43,908 nt of DNA from an uncultured bacterium. GTDB taxonomy: Bacteria; Planctomycetota; Phycisphaerae; Phycisphaerales; SM1A02. Position numbers and translations under genes: made by a program. Positions 15,470 through 23,160 of this stretch are shown here, in pieces. Location of the stretch: the NCBI GenBank assembly GCA_903911205.1, contig CAIWCL010000178.1, forward strand, positions 1 to 43,908. The letters run 5' to 3'. Under the pieces are notes generated by a model. The model had not been told where the DNA came from, made no database searches, and saw only the letters and a program-made list of their open reading frames with translations. How positions within the stretch are numbered: the first letter of the stretch is position 1; the number at the start of each line of letters is the position of its first letter.

Positions 15470-17479
15470 ATGCACCTCATCCCGCAGACCCTTCGGACCC
15501 GACTTGTCCTCTGGTTCCTGCTCCTGTCGCTCACTCCGCTTGTCGTCGTTGTGTTCGTTTCCATGTATTTCGCTCGGTCGGATGTCGAGCGAAACGCCGT
15601 CGCCATGCTCAAAGCCATCGCCACGGAAAAGGCGGCGAGGCTCGACGAGTATGTGCACGAACGGCTACGGCACGTCGAAGGAATCTCGACCGGTGTCGCG
15701 TTCATCACCGCCGCCGAAGAACTCGCACAAGCCTACGGGCCGAGCGGACAACTTGATGAACAGAAGTTTCGCACCGCAACCGCTCGGTTTCAGCCTCGCG
15801 CTGAGAGTTGGGCTCGCATCGTCGATGTGCCTCAATTTCAGTTGATCGACGCTTCGGGACGCGTTGTGTATGCGAACCAGGCGTCGCCATTACTCCATCG
15901 TGCGCTGAGCGATCCCGCGTTGTCGACCTCGGCCCTCGCGCGCGCGGTCGAGATGGTGCGTCGGACGAAGGCGCCGGTCATCGCCCCTACCGAGGTCGCC
16001 ATCGATGGCGTCCGCCCGCCAGTCTCAGTCGTCGGCCCAATCCTTCAACGGGGCGAGATCGTCGGTTTCGCTGCAGTGCAACTCGCACCGAAGATGATCG
16101 ACGGCATCACAAGCGACCGCACAGGGCTTGGAGAGACCGGCGAAACGGTCGGTGTCACGAAGATCGGAAACGAAGTTGTTGTGACGACGCCAACGCGCGA
16201 AATGCCGACGGCAGCATTCACGCTCAAGGGTGCCCTCGGCGGCAGCTTTCCCAAGCGCTTGCAGGAACTCGCGCTCGGGCGCTCTGGTTCCGGATTCGGT
16301 ACGGACACCGATGGCGCTGAGGTCCTCGGCGCCTGGGTCACAGTCCCGACGCTCGGCTGGGGACTTGCGGTCACCCAACACGTCGAAGAAGCCGATGCCC
16401 TCGCGCGAACACAGCAACAGGCCATGATCGCCATCGCCTGCGTCACCGCCCTCGCTGCGGTTTTCATTGGTTGGCTTGTTGCCCGCTCGATCACGAAGCC
16501 GATCGAGATGGCCGCAAGCGTCGCGACAAAGATCGCGCGCGGGGACCTCTCCGAAGAGGTACGAGTCATCGGTCGTGGCGAACCGCGTGCACTGCTGGCC
16601 GCGATGCGCGAGGCGGAGCAAAGTCTCGTCGCGCTTCTTCGCCGCGTCCAACTCGCTGGTGGGGCACTCGGAGAAACCGGTGGGGAGATCCGTCTCGGAG
16701 CGCGCGAACAGGGTGAACTCGCCCAACAATTTGGCACTTCGAGTACAGAAATCGCCGCCGCAGTCCACGAAATCACATCGACGCAGCAAGAACTCAATGT
16801 GTCGGTCCAGGCGGTCGCAAGCGAGGTGCGTCAGACGACCGACGCGGCATCGAGCGGCCGCACTGCTCTTGGACGGCTCACCGGCGAAATGGACGGCCTC
16901 GCGCTCGGAGCATCGAGCGTTGCCGTGCGGCTTCAGGACATCAGGGAGCGCGCGGATCGCATCAATCTCGTCATCGCGAGCATGTCGAAGATTGCGAATC
17001 AAACGAACTTGCTCGCGGTCAATGCGGCGATGGAAGCAGAGCGCGCCGGCGAGGCTGGCGCAGGTTTTCGGGCGGTCGCGAGAGAGATTCGACGGCTCTC
17101 CGCGCAGACCGCCGAAGCGACGCTCTCGATTGAATCCATCGTGACCGAGATGCAGTCCGCGGTCGCGTCAGGGGTCGACGATATGGAGTCCTACGGCGAA
17201 AGTGTGCGTTCCGGAGTCTCCAACGCAACTGCCATCGGGAAAGAGCTGGGCCAGGTCATCAGCGGTATCGAGCGTGTGGGCGGCGAACTCGACCTCGTCG
17301 CACGGGGCATGGAGGCGCAGGCGTTGGGTGTGACACAGGTCGCGGAAGCGATCGCGACTCTCACCGACGGAGCAACGCGAACCGCCGCAACATCGCAGCG
17401 TTTTGCGTTGGCAAGCGTTGATCTCGAGACCAGGGCCACCGAATTCGACCGCGAGGTCAAGGCGTTCCGGCTTCCCTAA
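15470..17479 (+). CDS. Methyl-accepting chemotaxis protein
   Basis: A 669-residue chemoreceptor of the inner membrane. TM1 is at residues about 10-33 (LVLWFLLLSLTPLVVVVFVS), then a large periplasmic sensor of the Cache type (FQLIDASGRVVYANQAS, PVSVVGPILQRGEIVGFAAV), TM2 at about 316-338 (AMIAIACVTALAAVFIGWLV), HAMP (TKPIEMAASVATKIARGDLS), and the signalling coiled coil. The hairpin tip ANQTNLLAVNAAMEAERAGE at about 507-527 is the CheA/CheW contact. The C-terminus EVKAFRLP lacks the CheR-tethering pentapeptide. The ligand cannot be told. The flagellar genes downstream fit a motility role. Confidence 0.93.
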   Translation: MHLIPQTLRTRLVLWFLLLSLTPLVVVVFVSMYFARSDVERNAVAMLKAIATEKAARLDEYVHERLRHVEGISTGVAFITAAEELAQAYGPSGQLDEQKFRTATARFQPRAESWARIVDVPQFQLIDASGRVVYANQASPLLHRALSDPALSTSALARAVEMVRRTKAPVIAPTEVAIDGVRPPVSVVGPILQRGEIVGFAAVQLAPKMIDGITSDRTGLGETGETVGVTKIGNEVVVTTPTREMPTAAFTLKGALGGSFPKRLQELALGRSGSGFGTDTDGAEVLGAWVTVPTLGWGLAVTQHVEEADALARTQQQAMIAIACVTALAAVFIGWLVARSITKPIEMAASVATKIARGDLSEEVRVIGRGEPRALLAAMREAEQSLVALLRRVQLAGGALGETGGEIRLGAREQGELAQQFGTSSTEIAAAVHEITSTQQELNVSVQAVASEVRQTTDAASSGRTALGRLTGEMDGLALGASSVAVRLQDIRERADRINLVIASMSKIANQTNLLAVNAAMEAERAGEAGAGFRAVAREIRRLSAQTAEATLSIESIVTEMQSAVASGVDDMESYGESVRSGVSNATAIGKELGQVISGIERVGGELDLVARGMEAQALGVTQVAEAIATLTDGATRTAATSQRFALASVDLETRATEFDREVKAFRLP

Positions 17480-17578
17480 AAACACGTCCAAATCGCGTTC
17501 CAACACTGCTCAAGCAAACTCCGACACCGGAGCCCGAATCGGTCCGGGCGAGACGAACGTCCGTTGATCCTGCGTGCG

Positions 17579-17602
17579 TCGGGGCTTGCTTCGGGGCTTG
17601 CT
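17579..17602. repeat. 12-bp perfect tandem duplication
   Basis: TCGGGGCTTGCT occurs twice in direct contact (17579-17590 and 17591-17602) in non-coding DNA. Confidence 0.7.
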
Positions 17603-17621
17603 TGCAAGCGCTCACTGCGCC

Positions 17622-17653
17622 AAAAGAGCACGAACCCGCTTGCGCGGGTTCGT
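17622..17653 (-). terminator. Possible minus-strand terminator
   Basis: A perfect 10-bp stem, ACGAACCCGC and GCGGGTTCGT, loop TTGC (17630-17653). Read on the minus strand it is followed by GCTCTTTTGG. It is about 370 bp beyond the end of the small secreted-protein gene, so its partner gene is uncertain. Confidence 0.45.
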
Positions 17654-17836
17654 CACGGATTCGGTCTTGAGGGCGCGGCGGTGTCCAATCGCCACGCGTC
17701 GTGTTCCACTCAGTGCACGTTGGCCCGATGCAGTTCACTGCAGTTTGCAGCGGTTTGGCACAACTCAATTCGACGGTGTTCCCTCCATCGCGGCCTCACG
17801 AATCGACCGAGGTCTTCAACCTGATGGTCGCTCGTA

Positions 17837-17894
17837 GCCTCCAAACCTCTCACAAACTTTCGACGCCTCCAAACACCTCGCACAAACATCCGAC
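17837..17894. repeat. Diverged 28/30-bp tandem duplication
   Basis: Two copies, each beginning GCCTCCAAAC and ending in CGAC, with the middle diverged (17837-17864 and 17865-17894). Confidence 0.6.
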
Positions 17895-18023
17895 AACCCC
17901 ATCAACCCACTCCGACACACGGCACTCGTACGTGCGTTGCTGCCCGGTCCAGGGGCGCATGCACTTTGGCGGTGGCGGCTCCTGTCAAGCCATTCTTGTC
18001 GACACAGTCGAACAAGACCACCG

Positions 18024-18491
18024 TCATTCACGAGGCAGGCCGATCGCGATTTCCATCGCGGCGCCTTGGACGATCGGTTCGATGCGAGAACGAGAACGCT
18101 TCTGAAGAGGCCGTGCAGATGGCACAGCATTCCGATTGTCCAGATCGGACTCCTTCATCACATCCTCGGCCTCGGTCGCTCCGACCGCTGCCATGCCACT
18201 CTGATCCATCGATGCACGAATCGAATTGCCCTTCGATTGATTCGAAGCGACTTCGTTCGAAGTTGCCTGGTTCAAACTCGTCCCAAACGAGTTCATCCCG
18301 AGCGAACCCCTGCCCGGCGTGTCCGCAAGCGAACCCGCCGCCGACCCGATCATGATGGTTGGGAGAACTCCAACCAGCACAAACAGTGCTGCTGCTCTCG
18401 CAAGGCGGTGGGAAAAACCGCCCTTCAAGCGCTTGCCAAGTGAAAAACCCGTAAAAACGGGCCCACTGGGCCATCCACGTTTCACAGACAT
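18024..18491 (-). CDS. Hypothetical exported protein downstream of the flagellins
   Basis: A 155-residue frame not assigned to a family. A basic N-terminus is followed by a hydrophobic segment (LARAAALFVLVGVLPTIMIG, residues about 30-49), then a Ser/Asn/Gln-rich stretch (FGTSLNQATSNEVASNQS) and a basic C-terminal part. GAGAGAG six bases before the ATG at 18491 supports translation. It lies on the same strand as fliC1 but beyond the fliC1 terminator. The leader also carries GAGGGAC and GTCCCTC that can pair around the start. Whether it is a real gene rests on this alone. Confidence 0.4.
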   Translation of the reverse strand: MSVKRGWPSGPVFTGFSLGKRLKGGFSHRLARAAALFVLVGVLPTIMIGSAAGSLADTPGRGSLGMNSFGTSLNQATSNEVASNQSKGNSIRASMDQSGMAAVGATEAEDVMKESDLDNRNAVPSARPLQKRSRSRIEPIVQGAAMEIAIGLPRE

Positions 18492-18620
18492 GAGGGACTC
18501 TCTCTCCCTTTTGAGGGTCCCTCCCTCCGGAGCGCAAGTTAGCTCGACTTCGAGGGCTGTCCAATGGAAACTGGAAAAAAAGCGCAGCTGCTTCCGGAGT
18601 GATTCAAGCGATCGGAGTGC

Positions 18621-18657
18621 AAAAAGAGAATGGGGGCGGCCCCTCCGGGCCGCCCCC
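18621..18657 (-). terminator. Intrinsic terminator of fliC1
   Basis: An 11-bp perfect stem, GGGGGCGGCCC and GGGCCGCCCCC, loop CTCC. On the minus strand it is followed, after ATTCTC, by TTTTT (18625-18621). It sits about 57 bp past the flagellin stop. Confidence 0.88.
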
Positions 18658-18714
18658 TCTTTCTCACGTTTCCCTTGCGGGTACCTCCGCCCCGCTCTTC
18701 GCAGGCCTTACGGC

Positions 18715-20184
18715 TTAGCCGATGAGCGAGAGCACTTGCTGAGGCGCGCTGTTCGACAGCGCGAGCGACTGGGTCGCTGCCTGCGAGAGGATCTGCGCAC
18801 GAGTCATCGCAGCGGTTTCCGCAGCGAAGTCGGTGTCGCGGATCGCGCTTTCAGCAGCGGTCGTGTTCTCAAGAGCGACGCCGAGGCTCGAGATCGTGGC
18901 GCCGACGACGTTCTTCTGGAACGCGCCGAGACGTCCGCGGAGGCTCGAGACCTGCTTGATCGCAGAGTCGATGACTTCCTGGGCCTTCGAGAGGTCGCCG
19001 TTCTGAACGTTCGCGGTACCACCCGACTTGAGGTCGGAGAGGAAGCCAGCGCCGTTGCCACCAAGGTTACCCGTGGTGACGGTTTCGATACCGAGCGACA
19101 CCTTGCCTGCGAGATTGACCGACGGAGCGAGGTTGAAGTTCGCGCCGCCACCAGTGATGTTGAAGGTCGAGGACTGACCAGCGGCGTTGAGCGCGCTCGT
19201 ACCGTCGAGGGTCACCGACACATCGAAACCATCGCTCGAGACGCGGGCAGTCAGGCCGTCCGTAGTGGCCTGGGTGCCGTTGATCAGGACGGTCGCGTTG
19301 CGGCCAGCGTCCTTGAGGTCATCGACGCCGGTTGCCGAGGCAGCCGAAGCGAAGATGAAGTTGGTTGAATTCTCGTTCGAGAGTTCCTTGACGCGGACGA
19401 AGCTTTCAGCGCCGTAACCGGTCGAGTTGATCTGAACGCGCGCCGTGTCGGTGCCGTTCTGGATCGCGGAGACGCCGAGCGCATCCTTGAAGCTGTTGAC
19501 TGCGGCGAGGATGTTTGCCTGCGAGGTGCCCGAGGCAAACGTGAACTGCTGGACGCCCTTCGTGCCGGTGATTTCGAACGAAACTTCGCCCGAGCCGCCG
19601 TTACCGAAGGTCGCACCCGTCGAGAGGAACACCGCGCCGGTCTGAGCCGACTGAAGGACGGTGACGGTCACGGCGCGAGCCGCACCCGAATCCGACAACT
19701 TCGCAGCGTTGATCGTCACGTCGGTGAGCGACGTCGACTGACCGCTGACGGTGTAGTCGAAGTTACCGTTCAGGAGCTTGGTGCCCTGGAAGCTCGTCGC
19801 GTTCGCGATACGGTCGATCGTCTGAAGGATCGAGTCGATCTGGAGCTGATTCGCGTCGCGCTCTTCTTGCGAGACGCCTGCTTCGTTTGCGGTCGCGCCC
19901 ACGAGGCCCTGAAGTTCGACAAGCATGTTCGAAACTTCCTGGAGGCCACCTTCGGCGACGTTGACGACCTGTTCAGCGCGCTGCGAGTTCGAGATCGCGC
20001 TGTTGATCGCGGTCTTCTCGGCGCGGAGGTTTTCCGACGCGATCAGGCCTGCCGGATCATCGGCACCGCGGTTGATGCGGAGACCGGTGGAGAGGCGCTG
20101 AAGGCTGGTGGCCAGACCCTTGTTCTGGCCGCCCAACACGCGCTGAGCGATAAGCGATGGGATGTTCTGATTGATACGACTCAT
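18715..20184 (-). CDS. fliC: Flagellin (first copy)
   Basis: A 489-residue filament protein exported through the flagellar secretion channel. The N-terminal D0/D1 helices read MSRINQNIPSLIAQRVL and LSTGLRINRGADDPAGLIAS; the C-terminal helices read RGRLGAFQKNVVGATIS and end APQQVLSLIG, the FliS/FliW-contacting region. The central 250 residues are a Thr/Ser/Asn-rich D2/D3 insert (GVQQFTFASGTS, STFNITGGGANFNLAP). The ATG at 20184 has GGAGGA eight bases upstream; an in-frame extension of 52 basic residues upstream is rejected. The leader has GGA motifs at the ribosome site and at 20216, as expected of a CsrA target. A terminator follows. Confidence 0.95.
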   Translation of the reverse strand: MSRINQNIPSLIAQRVLGGQNKGLATSLQRLSTGLRINRGADDPAGLIASENLRAEKTAINSAISNSQRAEQVVNVAEGGLQEVSNMLVELQGLVGATANEAGVSQEERDANQLQIDSILQTIDRIANATSFQGTKLLNGNFDYTVSGQSTSLTDVTINAAKLSDSGAARAVTVTVLQSAQTGAVFLSTGATFGNGGSGEVSFEITGTKGVQQFTFASGTSQANILAAVNSFKDALGVSAIQNGTDTARVQINSTGYGAESFVRVKELSNENSTNFIFASAASATGVDDLKDAGRNATVLINGTQATTDGLTARVSSDGFDVSVTLDGTSALNAAGQSSTFNITGGGANFNLAPSVNLAGKVSLGIETVTTGNLGGNGAGFLSDLKSGGTANVQNGDLSKAQEVIDSAIKQVSSLRGRLGAFQKNVVGATISSLGVALENTTAAESAIRDTDFAAETAAMTRAQILSQAATQSLALSNSAPQQVLSLIG

Positions 20185-20192
20185 GACTGCTG

Positions 20193-20223
20193 TCCTCCGT
20201 GAATGTGCCGGGTTGTCCGGCGT
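20193..20223 (-). promoter_or_regulatory. Candidate CsrA-binding leader of fliC1
   Basis: On the minus strand the leader holds a small hairpin GCCGG-ACAAC-CCGGC containing one GGA, then ACGGAGGACA, where GGA overlaps the Shine-Dalgarno. The two sites are about 20 nt apart, a spacing a CsrA dimer can bridge. Confidence 0.4.
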
Positions 20224-20405
20224 TTCTCTCGACCGCCCCCGCCTTGGGGCGCTCGCGCCCGCCGCGTTCGCGGTTGGCCTGCTCGGTACTCGCTGGTTCC
20301 TCCGACGAGTCCGACTGAAGTTGGAAGGCGCGTCCTGCACCCGGAAACGGGTCGGGACTGAGGTTCCCGACGGCTTGGAGATCGGAAGTCAGGGAAGGCG
20401 ACTTC

Positions 20406-20439
20406 ATTCGTGCAGTGCATTTCTCGCACGATTCGTGCA
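20406..20439. promoter_or_regulatory. Operator-like palindrome upstream of fliC1
   Basis: A 13-bp perfect palindrome GCACGATTCGTGC at 20426-20438, and a direct repeat ATTCGTGCA at 20406-20414 and 20431-20439. It is about 220 bp before the flagellin start. No known regulator site is recognised. Confidence 0.3.
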
Positions 20440-20544
20440 AACAACGCTCGGATCAGGCGAAAGCCGCATGCCTCAACGCCCCTCAAGACCGTGATAACGG
20501 GCATGGACCTGCGAGGACACCTCGGTGAGGTTTATCCAAACTTC

Positions 20545-20578
20545 GAAAAAGAAAACCGCCCGGCGTGTGCCGGGCGGT
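20545..20578 (-). terminator. Intrinsic terminator of fliC2
   Basis: A perfect 10-bp stem, ACCGCCCGGC and GCCGGGCGGT, loop GTGT. On the minus strand it is followed by TTTCTTTTTCG. It separates the two flagellin genes into independent transcripts. Confidence 0.88.
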
Positions 20579-20649
20579 CTGGGAGAGCTGTGAGGGTTGT
20601 GCGGGGGCCGTTCGCCGCCGCCGCGAGCCTCGTCGAGTTTGTCCTCGAC

Positions 20650-22119
20650 TTACTGCAGGAGCCGCAAGACGTTCTGCGCACTCGAGTTCGCCGTCGCGAG
20701 AACCGAGGTGCCAGCTTGTTGCAGGATCTGCGCGCGCGTCATCGCCGCCGTTTCCGCCGCGAAGTCGGTGTCGCGAATCTTGGACTCACTCGAAGTGATG
20801 TTCTCAAGACCAATCTGGAGACTGCGCGAGTTTGTTTGCAGCGTGTTCCGCTCGAACGCACCGAGCCGCCCGCGGAGAACCGACACTTCCGTGATGGCCT
20901 GATCGAGCACTTCGCTCGCTTCGGCGGTCCGACCCAAGAGCAGCGAGTTGGCTTGGCCGCTCTTAAGACTGTCGAGGAAGTACCGCGCACCTTCGATCGA
21001 CGAACCACCGATGCGGCTTGCCGCGACCGATTGGATACCGATGCCGACCTGTTGCGTCGTCGTGATCGACGGCCCGAGTTGGAAGGTCGCGCCGCCGCCA
21101 GTGATGCGGAAGCTCGACGGAGTGCCGTTGACCGTCGTCGCGAAGTTCTGCGAAAGATCCATGTCGACCGCAAGCGCGGGCGTATTCAGCGAGACGCTCG
21201 TGCCGTTTCCAGTGGCAAGCGCACCGTTGATGATCGCACTGACATCGCGGCCTGAGTCGCGCTGCGTCGCGGTCCCGCCTGGCGCGGAGTAGGTCTGGAA
21301 GAAGTTGCCTCCAGAACCAATCTTGCGCACGGAGACGAAGGCATCGCTTCCGAAGCCGGTCGAATTGAAATAGAGGCCGGAGAGCTGGCTCGCGCCGTTG
21401 CGAAGGCTCGCACTGATGCCTGTCGTATCGCGGACGGTGTTGACCGCAGCAATGACTGCGGAAAGCGCCGTGCCAGAGACGAAGGTCAGTGTCTGCACGC
21501 CGAGTTTTCCTGCGACTTCAAGCGTGACGCTCGATGCAAGTGCGCCGGTCGGTGCGGAGAGGAAGAGCGCGCCCGTCTGTGCCGACTGCGTCACCTCGAC
21601 AGACACCGAGATCGACGAATTTGTGCCGAACTGCACGCCATGCACGTCGACGCCAGCGATGTTCGCCGCGTTGATACCGCTCGTGACGTACTCAAGCGAG
21701 CCGTTGAGCAATTGCAGGCCCGCGAAACTTGCCGTGTTCGAGATGCGCGTGATCGACTCAATCGCGCTATCGATCTCGAGCTGATTCGCCGCGACCTCTT
21801 CAGTCGAGATGCCGCCGGTGTTCGCGCTGTTGACGACAAGACTCTTAATGGAGTTCAAGAGGTCGGCAACTTCGGCGAGATAGCCTTCGGTGGTCGCGAT
21901 CACAGAGCTCGCGCGTTCCGAGTTGTCGATCGCCTGACCCATGCCTTTGATCTCAGAGCGCAGGCGTTCGCTGACGATGAGGCCAGCGGGATCATCCGCG
22001 CCGCGATTGATCCGAAGACCAGTCGAAAGGCGTTGAAGGCGGGTAGAGAGGTCGTTGTTCGAGCGATTGAGGTTGTTCTGCGCAATGAGCGACGGAACGT
22101 TCGTATTGATGCGAGCCAT
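20650..22119 (-). CDS. fliC: Flagellin (second copy)
   Basis: A second 489-residue flagellin. The N-terminal helices (MARINTNVPSLIAQNNL, LSTGLRINRGADDPAGLIVS) and the C-terminal helices (RGRLGAFERNTLQTNS, RAQILQQAGTSVLATANSS) are close to those of the first copy; the middle is diverged (SGGNFFQTYSAPGGTATQRD). It ends NVLRLLQ instead of QVLSLIG. AAGGAGGA six bases before the ATG at 22119 is a strong ribosome site. The gene follows csrA by 57 bp, so csrA and this flagellin may share a transcript, while the other copy is separate. Two different flagellins may form a mixed filament or alternate under different conditions. Confidence 0.95.
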   Translation of the reverse strand: MARINTNVPSLIAQNNLNRSNNDLSTRLQRLSTGLRINRGADDPAGLIVSERLRSEIKGMGQAIDNSERASSVIATTEGYLAEVADLLNSIKSLVVNSANTGGISTEEVAANQLEIDSAIESITRISNTASFAGLQLLNGSLEYVTSGINAANIAGVDVHGVQFGTNSSISVSVEVTQSAQTGALFLSAPTGALASSVTLEVAGKLGVQTLTFVSGTALSAVIAAVNTVRDTTGISASLRNGASQLSGLYFNSTGFGSDAFVSVRKIGSGGNFFQTYSAPGGTATQRDSGRDVSAIINGALATGNGTSVSLNTPALAVDMDLSQNFATTVNGTPSSFRITGGGATFQLGPSITTTQQVGIGIQSVAASRIGGSSIEGARYFLDSLKSGQANSLLLGRTAEASEVLDQAITEVSVLRGRLGAFERNTLQTNSRSLQIGLENITSSESKIRDTDFAAETAAMTRAQILQQAGTSVLATANSSAQNVLRLLQ

Positions 22120-22122
22120 GGC

Positions 22123-22171
22123 AATCCTCCTTGACTGAGAGGCCCGTGAACCGGGGCTTCTGTCTCCCCGG
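22123..22171 (-). promoter_or_regulatory. Candidate CsrA-binding leader of fliC2
   Basis: A hairpin CCGGGG-AGACAGAAG-CCCCGG (22151-22171) with a GGA at the stem-loop border lies between csrA and fliC2, and a second GGA pair (AAGGAGGA) overlaps the ribosome site. Confidence 0.4.
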
Positions 22172-22176
22172 ACGGG

Positions 22177-22488
22177 TCAGGCGGTTTCGCGCCTGCCGGT
22201 GTGGGTTGCCGCGAGCTTCGCGGCTGCAGGCAGGACCGTCCCGCCTGTCGTACTTGCGCCGCCGCGCGCACTCCCGCGCGGACGGAACGTTCCCAATTCG
22301 CCGCGGAACGCCGCGGCTTGCTGGTTTTCATTTCGAATGGCGTCGTACACCTCTTTGCGGTGCACCGCCACAGTTGCGGGGGCTTTGATACCGATCCGCA
22401 CCTTGTCGCCTCGGATGTCAACGATCGTCAGTTCGACGTCGTCTCCGATCATGATCGTTTCATCTCGCTGTCGTGAGAGCACCAACAT
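22177..22488 (-). CDS. csrA: Carbon storage regulator CsrA with extended C-terminus
   Basis: A 103-residue RNA-binding translational repressor. The first 57 residues are a complete Csr[21 protein letters not shown], then [13 protein letters not shown] and [10 protein letters not shown], with the RNA-contact residues Leu4, Arg6 and Arg44 present. The remaining 45 residues are a Gly/Ala/Thr-rich tail ([19 protein letters not shown]) that ordinary CsrA (about 61 residues) lacks. AAGGAG is seven bases before the ATG at 22488. In the Bacillus model CsrA blocks flagellin translation by covering the Shine-Dalgarno and is released by FliW; the order fliW-csrA-fliC here fits that circuit. Confidence 0.95.
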   Translation of the reverse strand: MLVLSRQRDETIMIGDDVELTIVDIRGDKVRIGIKAPATVAVHRKEVYDAIRNENQQAAAFRGELGTFRPRGSARGGASTTGGTVLPAAAKLAATHTGRRETA

Positions 22489-22587
22489 CCGCGGGCTCCT
22501 TGGGCATCCGTGCCCGGTGAAAGTCCATCCGTGTCCGTTTCGCCGACGAAGTACGCCAGCGCCATCCACCCGCCGCCGAAGCGACAG

Positions 22588-23034
22588 TTATGCAATCTTC
22601 GCAGCGGCCGCTTCCGCGAGCTTCACGAGCTCGTGGCGCGTCGACCACTTCTTCTCCGCGAGCACCAACTGCATCGCACGTCGGCTCGCAGGATTCACAA
22701 CAAGCGGCCCCTGCAGATTTGCCGTGAGCGACTGATCACGCTTGTTGACGATGACAAGCACCTGTGCATCCGACGTTTCCGTCATGCCAAGTTCTTCCAT
22801 CTGCTCTTTGCGGATGTTGGCCTGGAAATCGGCAATCCACAGCGCCGGATCGGTCACCACGAACGCAAGGTCCGGGCTCTCGGTCGACTGAAGCCAGAAG
22901 AAGACACCGTTGTCATCGGGCTGCAGCAGCGCGAAGGTGCGGTAGCTCGAGAAGCCCAGCAGTCCAACCGGGAACTCAAGGATGCGGGAGTCGTCGATCT
23001 CGACGGCGCCGAAGCGCGTGGTCTGAATCAGCAT
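22588..23034 (-). CDS. fliW: Flagellar assembly factor FliW
   Basis: A 148-residue protein that binds flagellin and also antagonises CsrA. MLIQTTRFGAVEIDD, ILEFPVGLLGFSSYRTFALL and PDLAFVVTDPALW are family signatures. I choose the ATG at 23034: GGAG lies eight bases upstream, and the protein begins like other FliW chains, whereas the ATG at 23040 would be only two bases from GGAG. The C-terminus is a charged helix (AEKKWSTRHELVKLAEAAAA). It lies between flgL and csrA. Confidence 0.95.
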   Translation of the reverse strand: MLIQTTRFGAVEIDDSRILEFPVGLLGFSSYRTFALLQPDDNGVFFWLQSTESPDLAFVVTDPALWIADFQANIRKEQMEELGMTETSDAQVLVIVNKRDQSLTANLQGPLVVNPASRRAMQLVLAEKKWSTRHELVKLAEAAAAKIA

Positions 23035-23160
23035 TGCCATTACTCCGTCGGCCTGACACTCCTTGCTTCCGACATCCATGTCGGTCGGGCTCCAGCCCTT
23101 CCTACCGGAGGGGCCGCGCCCCCGGGAGGTTTGCCGCGTCACACGCGGCCCTATCCATCG

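Larger units (their letters stand above)
17480..18023. other. Gene-poor gap after the chemoreceptor
   Basis: A 544-bp stretch without a convincing gene. It holds a perfect 12-bp duplication, a hairpin at 17630 and two diverged 28-30-bp copies at 17837-17894, listed separately. Confidence 0.5.

Noticed and set aside
20185-20340. 52-residue N-terminal extension of the first flagellin
   Set aside because: Flagellins begin at the MSRINQNIPSL helix, and GGAGGA is correctly spaced before that ATG.
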